Source: Rhodobacterales bacterium HKCCE4037
GTDB lineage: Bacteria > Pseudomonadota > Alphaproteobacteria > Rhodobacterales > Rhodobacteraceae
Reading direction: 5' to 3'
Assembly (NCBI GenBank): GCA_015689645.1
Contig: WVSM01000004.1
Coordinates: 1-64,000 of the forward strand
Length of the DNA stretch: 64,000 bases
Shown: one piece after another, positions 55,970 through 64,000 of the stretch
Layout of the letters: every line of letters starts with the position of its first letter
Numbering within the stretch: the stretch's first letter is position 1
Translations under genes and position numbers: made by a program
Notes under the pieces: model-generated
Database searches by the model: none
The model's input: the letters and a program-made list of their open reading frames with translations, nothing else
What the model was told of the DNA's origin: nothing

Positions 55970-57444
55970 TGGTGGCGCGCGATCATGGCCTGCACCTCGG
56001 TCACGAGGTCGGCAAGCGGGATTTCCGTCTGCGCGGGCTGGCTCTTCCATTCCTCCAGCGTCGCTTCTTCGGCAAGCTTGGCGCCAAGGATCAGGTCCTT
56101 GAGTTGCACGACGCCGCGCGCGGCCTCGTCCGATCCCTGGATGACCGCAACCGGCGAGCGGCGCTTGTCGGCGTATTTGAGCTGGTTGCCGAAGTTCTTG
56201 GGGTTGCCCAGGTAGACCTCGGCCCGGATGCCCGCCTGCCGGAGGGTCGAGGCCATGGCCTGGTACTCGGCCATCCGATCCCGATCCATCACGGTCACGA
56301 TCACGGGACCCGCGTCCTCCCCCTTCAGCTTGCCGGTAGCACGCAGCGCGGCGAGCAGGCGGTCGACACCGATGGAGACGCCGGTGGCCGGCACCTCCTG
56401 CCCGGTGAAGCGTTTGACGAGATCGTCGTACCGCCCACCGCCCGCGACGGAGCCGAACTGGACGGTCTGGCCCTTCTCGTTCTGGACGTCGAAGGTCAGC
56501 TCGGCCTCGTAGACCGGGCCGGTATAATAGCCGAGGCCGCGCACGACGGAGGGGTCGACGATGATGCGGTCGGGGCCGTAACCTTGGGCGGCGAGGAGGT
56601 CGGCGATTTGGGAAAGTTCCTCGACGCCCTGTGTCCCGGTTTCGGAGCCTTCTGTCAGGGCCTTGAGATTACCGATAGTGGCCGAATTATCCCCAGCGGT
56701 TGCTTGCACAAACGCAAGGATCTTGTCGGCCTGTTCGGCGGAAAGCCCGGCACCCTTGGTGAAATCCCCGCTTTCATCCTTGCGGCCATCCCCAAGCAGA
56801 TCGCGCACGCCCTGCTCGCCCAGACGGTCCATCTTGTCGATGGCACGGAGGACGATGCCGCGTTCGGTCTCCTTGTCGTCCCCGGCCAGACCGGCCACTT
56901 CCATGACGCCGTTCAGCACTTTGCGGTTGTTCACGCGGATCACGTAATCGCCGCGCTCGATGCCCACGGCCTCGAGGCAATCCGAGAGCATCGCGCAGAT
57001 CTCGGCGTCGGCGGCGACCGAGGCGCTGCCCACGGTATCCGCGTCACATTGGTAGAACTGCCGGAAGCGGCCCGGCCCCGGCTTCTCGTTCCGCCAGACC
57101 GGCCCCATCGTGTAGCGCCGGTAGGGCGCGGGCAGGTCGTTGCGGAATTGTGCGGCGACGCGGGCGAGCGGCGCGGTCATGTCGTAGCGCAGCGCCAGCC
57201 AGGTCCCATCTTCTTCGAAAGCGAAGACGCCCTCGTTCGGGCGGTCCACGTCGGGAAGGAATTTCCCCAGCGCCTCGACCGTCTCGACCCCGGAGGTTTC
57301 CAGCGGGTCGAAGCCATAGCGATGATAGACCTCGGCGATCTTTGCCAGCATCTGCTGACGCTCGGTCACTTCCGCGCCGAAATAGTCGCGGAACCCTTTC
57401 GGCGTTTCGGCCTTCGGGCGGGACTGTTTTTTCTGCTTTGCCAT
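55966..57444 (-). CDS. hisS: Histidine-tRNA ligase
   Basis: 492 residues. Charges tRNA-His. [20 protein letters not shown], the motif 2 region [34 protein letters not shown], and [14 protein letters not shown] plus the C-terminal anticodon domain [13 protein letters not shown]. Start ATG 57444 gives a Lys/Gln-rich N-terminus [11 protein letters not shown]. Downstream hisZ and hisG are co-translated. Confidence 0.97.
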   Translation of the reverse strand: MAKQKKQSRPKAETPKGFRDYFGAEVTERQQMLAKIAEVYHRYGFDPLETSGVETVEALGKFLPDVDRPNEGVFAFEEDGTWLALRYDMTAPLARVAAQFRNDLPAPYRRYTMGPVWRNEKPGPGRFRQFYQCDADTVGSASVAADAEICAMLSDCLEAVGIERGDYVIRVNNRKVLNGVMEVAGLAGDDKETERGIVLRAIDKMDRLGEQGVRDLLGDGRKDESGDFTKGAGLSAEQADKILAFVQATAGDNSATIGNLKALTEGSETGTQGVEELSQIADLLAAQGYGPDRIIVDPSVVRGLGYYTGPVYEAELTFDVQNEKGQTVQFGSVAGGGRYDDLVKRFTGQEVPATGVSIGVDRLLAALRATGKLKGEDAGPVIVTVMDRDRMAEYQAMASTLRQAGIRAEVYLGNPKNFGNQLKYADKRRSPVAVIQGSDEAARGVVQLKDLILGAKLAEEATLEEWKSQPAQTEIPLADLVTEVQAMIARHQ

Positions 57445-57516
57445 GGGCGGGTGGGCCTTAAATTCGGGTCGCGCATCCTCTAACGGGTGGGGGGCGAAGG
57501 GGCAAGGAGAGGACGC

Positions 57517-57714
57517 ATGGATCAGCGATTGGAAGAACAGGTGGCGCATCTGACCAAGGCGGTCGACGACATGTCCGAGGTGGTGGCCCGGCAGGATCGG
57601 GAGATCGCCGTGCTGACCCGGCGGGTCGAGATGCTGATGAACCGCGAGGCGGAGCGGGAAGCGGACCAAGGCGGCACCGTGCCGCTGGCCGATCAGAAGC
57701 CGCCGCATTGGTGA
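57517..57714 (+). CDS. slyX: SlyX-family small coiled-coil protein
   Basis: 65 residues. [23 protein letters not shown] with the terminal PPHW is the SlyX pattern: a short coiled coil ending in PPH. AAGGAGAGG precedes ATG 57517. Function of SlyX unknown. Divergent from hisS. A G/C-run hairpin lies after the stop. Confidence 0.9.
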   Translation: MDQRLEEQVAHLTKAVDDMSEVVARQDREIAVLTRRVEMLMNREAEREADQGGTVPLADQKPPHW

Positions 57715-57803
57715 GAGGCTGCGGTTGGGGGGCCTGCCCCCACCCCCCCGGCATTTTCAAGGAACAAAGAAGGCAGGAAAGCCGCGTTAACCTTAAAGGT
57801 TCG

Positions 57804-59024
57804 TCAAGCGGCCATGGGGACGGCGCGGCGCGGGCGGGAGCGGGTCAGGATATAGAGCATCACCGCGACGTTGAGCGCGTTGAAGGCGATCCCGTTGAGG
57901 AAAGCGAGTTGGTAGGAGCCCGTCGCGTCGTAGATCAGGCCCGAGAGCCAGCCGCCAAGCGCCATGCCGACGATCGTGGACATGATGACGAAGCCGACGC
58001 GCGCGCCCGCTTCCCGTGCGGGCAGGTATTCGCGGACGATGACGGCGTAGGACGGCACGATGCCGCCCTGGCTGAGGCCGAAGACGAGGCTCACGATATA
58101 GAGCGGGGTCAGGCCGGTCGTCGGCAGGTAGAGGAACAGGGCCGACATCTGCAGGGTGGACCCGATCAGAAGCGTCATCACCCCGCCGAGCCGGTCGGCC
58201 AGCAGGCCGGAGACGAGGCGCGAGGCGACACCACCCAGCAGCATAAGGCTCAGCATCTCGCCGCCCACGGCGGGTCCGTAGCCAAGGTCGACGCAATAGG
58301 CGACGATATGGACCTGCGGCATCGACATGGCGACGCAGCAGCCGATTCCGGCCATCGCAAGCAGCGCGGTCAGCATGCGCGGGCTGAGGCCGGCGGTCTT
58401 CGCACGGGCGGCGGCGGCGACTTCGGACAGGGCCATCGCCTCGAGCGGGAGCCTGCGGCGCAGAACCGCGCAGGCGGGCAGCATCACGATCACGCAGGAA
58501 AGTGCGAGGATCAGGTAGGCGGCGCGCCAGCCGTCACTGGCCAGCGTGCCGGCCAGAAGGAAGGGCCAGATCGCACCCGAGAGGTAATTGCCCGAGGCGG
58601 CGATGGCCACGGCCAGCCCGCGGCGGCGCAGGAACCATTGCGAGATGTCGGCGATCAGCGGGCCGAAGCTGGCGGCCGAGCCGAAGCCCACGGCAAATTG
58701 CGCCAGCGCCAGAAGCCAGATCGACGGCGCGGAAAGGGCCAGCCCGTAGCCCGCACCCATCAGCACGGCGGACCCGGCCAGAGACCACGCCAGGCCAAAG
58801 CGGTCCACTGCCCGGCCGATCAGGAAATTGCCGAGGGCGAATCCCGCCATGGTCAGCGTGTAGGGCAGCGCCGCCTCGGCCCGACCGACCCCGAATTCCG
58901 CCTGCACGTTGGGCAGGATCAGGATGATCGCCCACATCCCCGCATTGCCGATCAGCGAGACCAGCAGGGCGAGGCCGAGCCGGCCCCACGAGGCGCGGCT
59001 GTCGAGGAGATCATCGTTGTCCAT
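57804..59024 (-). CDS. MFS permease, monocarboxylate/oxalate-type (MCT/OFA-like)
   Basis: 406 residues and about 12 hydrophobic segments. ALPYTLTMAGFALGNFLIGRAVDRFG and LMLLGGVASRLVSGLLADRLGG fit the motif A regions of this MFS branch. AVGFGSAASFGPLIADISQWF resembles MCT/OFA proteins. Substrate not assignable. Convergent with slyX. Confidence 0.85.
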   Translation of the reverse strand: MDNDDLLDSRASWGRLGLALLVSLIGNAGMWAIILILPNVQAEFGVGRAEAALPYTLTMAGFALGNFLIGRAVDRFGLAWSLAGSAVLMGAGYGLALSAPSIWLLALAQFAVGFGSAASFGPLIADISQWFLRRRGLAVAIAASGNYLSGAIWPFLLAGTLASDGWRAAYLILALSCVIVMLPACAVLRRRLPLEAMALSEVAAAARAKTAGLSPRMLTALLAMAGIGCCVAMSMPQVHIVAYCVDLGYGPAVGGEMLSLMLLGGVASRLVSGLLADRLGGVMTLLIGSTLQMSALFLYLPTTGLTPLYIVSLVFGLSQGGIVPSYAVIVREYLPAREAGARVGFVIMSTIVGMALGGWLSGLIYDATGSYQLAFLNGIAFNALNVAVMLYILTRSRPRRAVPMAA

Positions 59025-59150
59025 GCGCGGACCGTAGGCGCGTTCCCGGGCGGGGAAAAGTCAAAGATTGTCGGCAGAAACGCGGTGCGCGGGCGGCGTC
59101 ATGAATTGTTGAATTGACAGCAGGTCTAAGGCACGGCCTATGTTTGCGCC

Positions 59151-59573
59151 ATGATGAACACACGCATGACCCCCGCCCTCACCCTTGCCCTTGTCTGCCT
59201 TGCCGCACCCGCCTTCGCCGAGCCCGAATGCTCGGGCGGTGGATATGCCGCAGATGCCCTTGTCGTGCCCGCGACCGAGATCGGCACCGTCACCTCGGCC
59301 ACGCAATATGCGTGGGACGGGGGCGGACGGCTCGTGAACGTCTGTAACCTGCTGACCGACAGCGGCTTCTTCGCCACATGGTCGCTGTTCTCCGGCGAAG
59401 TCGATGCCAATTACCCCGGCATCTGCGTCTCGCTGACCAACGATGCGGGTGAGGAGTGGTATTCGTGCCAGACGCCCGATGCGACCACCGCCGCCTTCGA
59501 TGCGGCGGCCGGCACGGACGAAGCGATCCTGCGGTTCGAGGAATGGTCGCCGGAAGCGCCGACGCTTCAGTAA
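59151..59573 (+). CDS. Small secreted Cys-containing protein of unknown function
   Basis: 140 residues. Signal peptide (MMNTRMTPALTLALVCLAAP), mature protein with four cysteines (ECSGGG, LVNVCNLL, GICVSL, YSCQTP) likely in two disulfides. Motif YAWDGGGRLVNVCN. No family recognised. A start at 59151 or 59154. Terminator follows. Confidence 0.75.
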   Translation: MMNTRMTPALTLALVCLAAPAFAEPECSGGGYAADALVVPATEIGTVTSATQYAWDGGGRLVNVCNLLTDSGFFATWSLFSGEVDANYPGICVSLTNDAGEEWYSCQTPDATTAAFDAAAGTDEAILRFEEWSPEAPTLQ

Positions 59574-59593
59574 GACCATCTGCATTTCGAGGA

Positions 59594-59621
59594 GGCCCCG
59601 TGCACCGCGCGGGGCCTTTTT
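59594..59621 (+). terminator. Terminator after the small secreted protein
   Basis: Stem GGCCCCG/CGGGGCC with a 9-base loop, followed by TTTTTCTT. Confidence 0.9.
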
Positions 59622-59625
59622 CTTG

Positions 59626-62600
59626 TCAGACCTCTTCCACGTCAATCACCCCTTCAAGGCTACGCAGCGCACCCTTGATCTGGGGGGAGACCGGGAAGTT
59701 GTCGCCCAGTATCACCTCGACTTCGCCGGGCAGGTCCGGGGCCATGAGGCACAGGTGAATTGGGCCTTTCGCGGCTTTGCCCGCGTCGGCGGCGGTGCGT
59801 TCCATCAGGCTTTCGACCGATGCGATGCCAAGCGGATCGTCGATGAAGACGCGCAGCCCGCTCGCCTCGCCCGCGATGGCGTTGTCCACGGGCGTGATCG
59901 CGCGCGCCAGAAGTTTCAGTTGGTCAGCCTCCAGCGTCGCTTCGGCCTGTATCTGAACGTTGCTTCCGGTTTCCAGGAACTCGCGGCTCGCTTCCAGCGC
60001 CTCGGAAAAGACGGTGATCTCGTAGAGTCCGGTCGGGTCCGAGAGGGACACGAAAGCGAAGCGGTTGCCGCGCTGGCTTTTGCGCTCCTGTTTCGCGCTG
60101 ACTGCCCCTGCCATCTTGGCCACGAACGGGCCTTGCTGCACCCGTCGTTCGACCTCGGCCAGAGTCATGACACCCCGCCGTTTGAGGGCTGGCAGGTAGT
60201 CGTCGAGCGGGTGGCCGGAGAAGTAGAAGCCCACGGCCTGATGCTCCGCCGCCAGCCGTTCATTGGGCAGCCAATCGGGCGCGTTGGACAGGCGCGGTTC
60301 CGGCAGGTCCTCGCCCGCATCTCCGAACAGCGAGACCTGGTCAGAGGCCGCCTGATCGTGCACCGCGCCGGAATAGGCGCTGAGCGCATCGAGACTGTCC
60401 ATGACCCGGCGGCGGTTGCGGTCCAACTCATCGAAGGCCCCGGCGCGGGCGAGCATTTCGAGCGACCGCTTGCCGACGCGCTTGAGGTCCACCCGGCGGG
60501 CGAGATCGAAGAGGGTCGCGTAGGGCTTTTCGCCCTTCTCGGTCTGGCGGCCTTCCACGATCATCTTCATCGCCTCCACGCCCACGTTCTTGAGCGCGCC
60601 GAGGGCGTAGAGGATCTTTCCGTCCTTCACCGTGAAGGTCGCCGCCGAACGGTTCACGCAAGGCGGCAGCGTTTCGATACCCAGCCGGTCGACCTCCTGC
60701 TTGTAGACGCCAAGCTTGTCGGTGAGGTGGATGTCGCAGTTCATCACCGCGGCCATGAATTCGACCGGGTGGTTCGCCTTCAGCCATGCCGTCTGGTAGC
60801 TGACGACCGCGTAGGCGGCGGCGTGGGACTTGTTGAAGCCGTAGTTGGCGAATTTGTCGAGAAGGTTCCAGACCTCCAGCGCCTTCTGCTCGTCCACGCC
60901 ATTCTCGGCCGCGCCCTTCAGGAATTTCGGACGCTCCGCATCCATGGCTTCCTGGATCTTCTTGCCCATCGCGCGGCGCAGAAGGTCGGCGCCGCCAAGG
61001 CTGTAGCCCGCCATTTCCTGCGCGATCTGCATCACCTGTTCCTGGTAGACGATGATGCCCTGCGTTTCGTCGAGGATATGGTCGATCGACGGGTGCAGCA
61101 GGTCGCGTTCCGAAAGGCCGTTCTTGACTTCGCAGAACTTCGGGATGTTTTCCATCGGGCCGGGACGGTAGAGCGCGACGAGCGCGATTATATCCTCGAT
61201 GCAATCGGGCTTCATGCGGCGCAGCGCGTCCATCATGCCCGAGCTTTCCACCTGGAATACGGCGACCGTCTTGGCAGAGGCATAAAGCTCGTATGTCTTC
61301 TTGTCGTCGAGCGGGATCGCGTTGGCCTGGTTCTCCGTCCCCGGCTCCGGCTCGTAGAGGCGCGTGCCGTCCGGGCCCTCGTGGAGCTGGCGACCGGAGG
61401 CGTGGATCAGGTCGATGGCGTTCTGTACAACGGTCAGGGTCTTCAGGCCGAGAAAGTCGAACTTCACCAGCCCGGCGGGCTCCACCCATTTCATGTTGAA
61501 CTGCGTGGCCGGCATGTCCGAGCGCGGGTCGCGGTAGAGCGGCACTAGCTCATCCAGCGGGCGGTCCCCGATCACGACACCCGCCGCATGGGTGGAGGCG
61601 TTGCGAAGCAGCCCTTCCACCTTTTCGGCGTAATCCATCAGGCGGCGCGTGGGGTTCACCTTACCGTCGCGCTTGTCCTGTTCGGTCTCGCGCATCTCTT
61701 CGAGGAAGCGCGGTTCATCCTTGATCGCCTGCGCGATGGAGACGGGCTTCACGCCCTCGACGGGGATCATCTTCGACAGCCGGTCCACCTGACCGAACGG
61801 CAGTTGCAGGACACGGCCGACATCGCGGACGGCAGCCTTGGACAGCAGCGCACCGAAGGTGATGATCTGGCCCACACGGTCGCGTCCGTATTTCTCCTGC
61901 ACGTAGCGGATCACGTCTTCCCGGCGATCCATGCAGAAGTCGATGTCGAAGTCGGGCATGGAGACCCGTTCGGGGTTCAGGAAGCGTTCGAAAAGCAGGC
62001 TATATCGAAGCGGGTCGAGGTCGGTGATCGTCAGCGCATAGGCCACGAGGCTGCCCGCCCCCGACCCCCGGCCCGGGCCCACGGGGATATCGTTGTCCTT
62101 GGCCCATTTGATGAAGTCGGCCACGATCAGGAAGTAGCCGGGGAAGCCCATGCCTTCGATGATCCCAAGCTCGAAATCGAGCCGGGCCTGGTAGTCCTCG
62201 ACGCTCGCGGCATGCGGGATCACGGCAAGCCGCGCCTGAAGCCCCTCGTTCGCCTGCCTGCGCAGTTCCTCCACCTCGTCTTCAGCGAAGGTCGGCAGGA
62301 TCGGGTCGTGGGTTTCGGCCCGGAAGGCGCAGCGGCGAGCGATCTCGACGGTATTTTCCAGCGCCTCGGGCAGGTCGGCGAAAAGCGCGGCCATCTCCTC
62401 GGGTGTCTTGAAATAATGCTGTGGCGTCAGGCGGCGGCGCGGCTCGGACTGGTCGACGTAGGCGCCCTGCGCCACGCAGAGCATCGCGTCGTGGGCCTCG
62501 TACATGTCGGGCTTGGGAAAATAGACATCGTTCGTGGCGACCAGCGGCAGGCCGAGCTCGTAGGCCAGTTCGACATGTCCGCGTTCGGTCAGCTTCTCGG

Positions 62601-63159
62601 CCTCGGGCAGGCCGCCGTCGCCCGGATGACGCTGCAACTCGACGTAAAGGCGGTCCGGGTAGATCGCGGACAGCGTTTTCAGCAGCGCCTCGGCCTTGGG
62701 ACGCTGCCCACCGCGCAGGTGCAGGCCCACAGGCCCCTCCGGTCCGCCGCTCAGGCAGATCACGCCGTCCGAATGGGCTTCAAGTTCCGACATGGTCACG
62801 TGGGGAACGGACCCGTCGCCGCGCAGGTAGAGCGCGGAATTCAGCTTCATCAGGTTCTCGTAACCCTTGCGGTTCTGGGCCAGCAGAACCACCGCTGCAG
62901 GCGCGCGCGGCTTCTCACCCGGCGCGGCAACCTCGTATTCCAGATCGACCTGGCATCCGACGATCGGCTGCACGCCGCCCTTCTTCGCCATCTCGGAAAA
63001 TTCGAGCGCACAGAACATGTTGTTCGTGTCCGTGACGGCAACCGCAGGCATCCCCGCATGGGCCACCATGTCGGGCAATTTCTTCACGCGCATCGCACCT
63101 TCCAGTAACGAATACTCGGTATGCAGGCGCAGATGGATAAAGCGTGGCGATTTGGTCAT
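59626..63159 (-). CDS. dnaE: DNA polymerase III subunit alpha
   Basis: 1177 residues. Replicative polymerase catalytic subunit. The N-terminal PHP domain opens FIHLRLHTEYSLLEGAM; the polymerase active site has PVGPGRGSGAGSLVAYAL and MPDFDIDFCMDRR (about 395-410, catalytic Asps); KFDFLGLKTLTV, FVSLSDPTGLYEITVFSE (OB fold) near the C-terminus. Start ATG 63159 follows the common MTKSPRFIHL. Normal length for DnaE1. Confidence 0.97.
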   Translation of the reverse strand: MTKSPRFIHLRLHTEYSLLEGAMRVKKLPDMVAHAGMPAVAVTDTNNMFCALEFSEMAKKGGVQPIVGCQVDLEYEVAAPGEKPRAPAAVVLLAQNRKGYENLMKLNSALYLRGDGSVPHVTMSELEAHSDGVICLSGGPEGPVGLHLRGGQRPKAEALLKTLSAIYPDRLYVELQRHPGDGGLPEAEKLTERGHVELAYELGLPLVATNDVYFPKPDMYEAHDAMLCVAQGAYVDQSEPRRRLTPQHYFKTPEEMAALFADLPEALENTVEIARRCAFRAETHDPILPTFAEDEVEELRRQANEGLQARLAVIPHAASVEDYQARLDFELGIIEGMGFPGYFLIVADFIKWAKDNDIPVGPGRGSGAGSLVAYALTITDLDPLRYSLLFERFLNPERVSMPDFDIDFCMDRREDVIRYVQEKYGRDRVGQIITFGALLSKAAVRDVGRVLQLPFGQVDRLSKMIPVEGVKPVSIAQAIKDEPRFLEEMRETEQDKRDGKVNPTRRLMDYAEKVEGLLRNASTHAAGVVIGDRPLDELVPLYRDPRSDMPATQFNMKWVEPAGLVKFDFLGLKTLTVVQNAIDLIHASGRQLHEGPDGTRLYEPEPGTENQANAIPLDDKKTYELYASAKTVAVFQVESSGMMDALRRMKPDCIEDIIALVALYRPGPMENIPKFCEVKNGLSERDLLHPSIDHILDETQGIIVYQEQVMQIAQEMAGYSLGGADLLRRAMGKKIQEAMDAERPKFLKGAAENGVDEQKALEVWNLLDKFANYGFNKSHAAAYAVVSYQTAWLKANHPVEFMAAVMNCDIHLTDKLGVYKQEVDRLGIETLPPCVNRSAATFTVKDGKILYALGALKNVGVEAMKMIVEGRQTEKGEKPYATLFDLARRVDLKRVGKRSLEMLARAGAFDELDRNRRRVMDSLDALSAYSGAVHDQAASDQVSLFGDAGEDLPEPRLSNAPDWLPNERLAAEHQAVGFYFSGHPLDDYLPALKRRGVMTLAEVERRVQQGPFVAKMAGAVSAKQERKSQRGNRFAFVSLSDPTGLYEITVFSEALEASREFLETGSNVQIQAEATLEADQLKLLARAITPVDNAIAGEASGLRVFIDDPLGIASVESLMERTAADAGKAAKGPIHLCLMAPDLPGEVEVILGDNFPVSPQIKGALRSLEGVIDVEEV

Positions 63160-63280
63160 AGCGGCACAATATGTGCGCCCTTCACGACTGAAAAGGGCTG
63201 GACCGCCACAATATGCCATAGCATGAGGAACCATGACCTGCCGGCGAAGTTAGTGGCATGTTAACAAGGAAAAAGACCCG

Positions 63281-63427
63281 ATGGACCGCCTGCTCGTAAA
63301 CTCGCTGACAACTGTTGGAATCGCCCTCTCCCTGCTGCTGGTGACCGGCGTGGTTCAACTGGAACCTGTTCAGGCAAGCACTCCCCCTCTGCAAGGTAAT
63401 GCAAAGCTCGCCGATCTGGCTGAGTGA
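63281..63427 (+). CDS. 48-residue secreted or membrane-anchored peptide
   Basis: MDRLLVNSLTTVGIALSLLLVTGVV is a signal-peptide or anchor-like N-terminus, followed by a short polar tail (QLEPVQASTPPLQGNAKLAD). AAGGA lies about ten bases upstream. No relatives recognised. Divergent from dnaE. Confidence 0.5.
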   Translation: MDRLLVNSLTTVGIALSLLLVTGVVQLEPVQASTPPLQGNAKLADLAE

Positions 63428-63447
63428 TGCTTAATATCGGCTTTAGT

Positions 63448-63500
63448 TAGCCGAACGGCTATCTAAATCGTCGCACCCATGTTAGTTAGCCCTATGGCTA
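63448..63500. promoter_or_regulatory. Two TAGCC-N4-GGCTA operators of the ArsR gene
   Basis: Site 1 is at 63448-63461 (spacer GAAC), site 2 at 63487-63500 (spacer CTAT). Both have identical arms; centres are 39 bp apart. Site 2 covers the ATG at 63494. Strong candidates for autorepression. Confidence 0.7.
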
Positions 63501-63832
63501 ACCAACTTGATTCGATATTCGCAGCTCTCTCCGACCCCACAAGGCGCGCCGTCATCGCGCGCCTCGGACAGGGCGAAGCTGCCGTGAAAACGCTTGCCGA
63601 GCCCCATGACATGGCGCTCCCGAGCTTCCTCAAACACATCGACACGCTGGAGCGCGCGGGCCTTGTCCGGTCCCGCAAGGACGGCCGGGTGCGCGTCTGC
63701 ACCCTGCATCCGGAGGCTCTGGCCGTCGTCGAAACCTGGATCGACCAGCAGAAACGCCTGTGGGAAGGGCGGCTCGACCGGCTGTCCGCACTGGCTGAAC
63801 AGATCGCCTCAGATGGAAAGGACATCCAATGA
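63494..63832 (+). CDS. ArsR-family winged-helix regulator
   Basis: 112 residues. MANQLDSIFAALSDPTRRAVIARL and LAEPHDMALPSFLKHIDTLERAGLVRSRKDGRVRVCTL form the typical winged helix, without the metal-binding Cys of ArsR/SmtB. This subgroup regulates SRPBCC/AHSA1 genes. Start ATG 63494 lies in the dyad. The stop overlaps the next start as ATGA. Confidence 0.9.
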   Translation: MANQLDSIFAALSDPTRRAVIARLGQGEAAVKTLAEPHDMALPSFLKHIDTLERAGLVRSRKDGRVRVCTLHPEALAVVETWIDQQKRLWEGRLDRLSALAEQIASDGKDIQ

Positions 63833-64000
63833 CTTCGGAACCGAACATCACCCACGACAGCTTTACCCTGACGCGCGAGATTGCTGCATCCCCGGCACAG
63901 GTCTTTGCCTGTTGGGCAGACCCGATGCTCAAACGCCGGTGGTTTGTGGAATCGGACGGGCCGGAATGGCAGACGGCGGACTACGCCCTCGATTTCCGCA
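63829..64000 (+). CDS. SRPBCC (AHSA1-like) domain protein, cut by window end
   Basis: First 57 codons visible. FTLTREIAASPAQVFACWADP and KRRWFVESDGPEW are the SRPBCC/AHSA1 start. Co-translated with the ArsR regulator (ATGA overlap), a common pair. The ligand is unknown. Confidence 0.85.
   Translation, partial: MTSEPNITHDSFTLTREIAASPAQVFACWADPMLKRRWFVESDGPEWQTADYALDFR

Overview
The window is a GC-rich chromosomal segment from an alphaproteobacterium, most likely Rhodobacterales (Roseobacter/Rhodobacteraceae). The main reasons are a Tad pilus locus whose pilins have an Asp at the usual Glu position and which carries an OmpA-type lipoprotein where CpaD would sit, the ruvCAB-ybgC-tolQRAB-pal-cpoB-tilS-ftsH gene order, hisS-hisZ-hisG, homospermidine synthase, a cobalamin-dependent ribonucleotide reductase, a Hint-domain protein and DUF1127/DUF1489 proteins. 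I see no rRNA, tRNA, CRISPR array, insertion sequence or phage module. It reads as core chromosome with lineage-specific accessory genes.

1-13.2 kb (+ strand): Tad/Flp pilus locus. Three pilin-like genes come first, the first two lying in a 534-bp tandem duplication. They are followed by cpaB, the secretin cpaC, an OmpA-family lipoprotein, cpaE, cpaF, tadB, tadC, two TPR lipoproteins, the prepilin peptidase cpaA and an AAA+ ATPase of unknown role. Terminators after each pilin, after cpaB and after the OmpA gene split the locus into several transcription units. 13.2-19.5 kb: a DHA2-type exporter divergent from a MarR regulator, an Lhr-like helicase overlapping the ligase-associated phosphoesterase gene pdeM, and a membrane-bound LytTR protein. 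19.6-23.3 kb: a hotdog thioesterase, the one-carbon pair fhs-folD, a 28-residue micro-protein and a phasin-like coiled-coil protein, followed by three perfect palindromes.

23.5-38 kb (- strand): a long co-directional block read as ruvC-ruvA-ruvB, two unknown genes, ybgC, tolQ-tolR-tolA, a secreted TolA-C-terminal-like protein, tolB, pal, cpoB, tilS, ftsH. Many junctions are 1-4 base overlaps. It combines Holliday-junction repair, envelope constriction (Tol-Pal), tRNA-Ile lysidine synthesis and membrane proteolysis. 38-46 kb: a DUF1127 protein, prmA, three tandem paralogous membrane-anchored proteins sharing a C-x21-C motif, an MFS permease, homospermidine synthase and a TPR protein. 46-54 kb: rpsD with a RIME-like palindromic repeat in its leader, a Hint-domain protein, an LpxR-like outer-membrane protein, an NAD(P)-binding protein, nrdJ, a DUF1489 protein and an outer-membrane beta-barrel gene with a perfect CtrA box upstream.

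54-64 kb: hisS-hisZ-hisG (ATGA/GTGA overlaps), slyX, an MFS permease, a small secreted cysteine-containing protein, dnaE, a 48-residue secreted or membrane peptide, and an ArsR-SRPBCC pair cut by the window end. The ArsR gene has two copies of TAGCC-N4-GGCTA, one of them over its start codon. The most unusual points are the TolA-like extra Tol gene, the three tandem paralogs, the triple palindrome, the near-identical pilin duplication and the paired ArsR operators.
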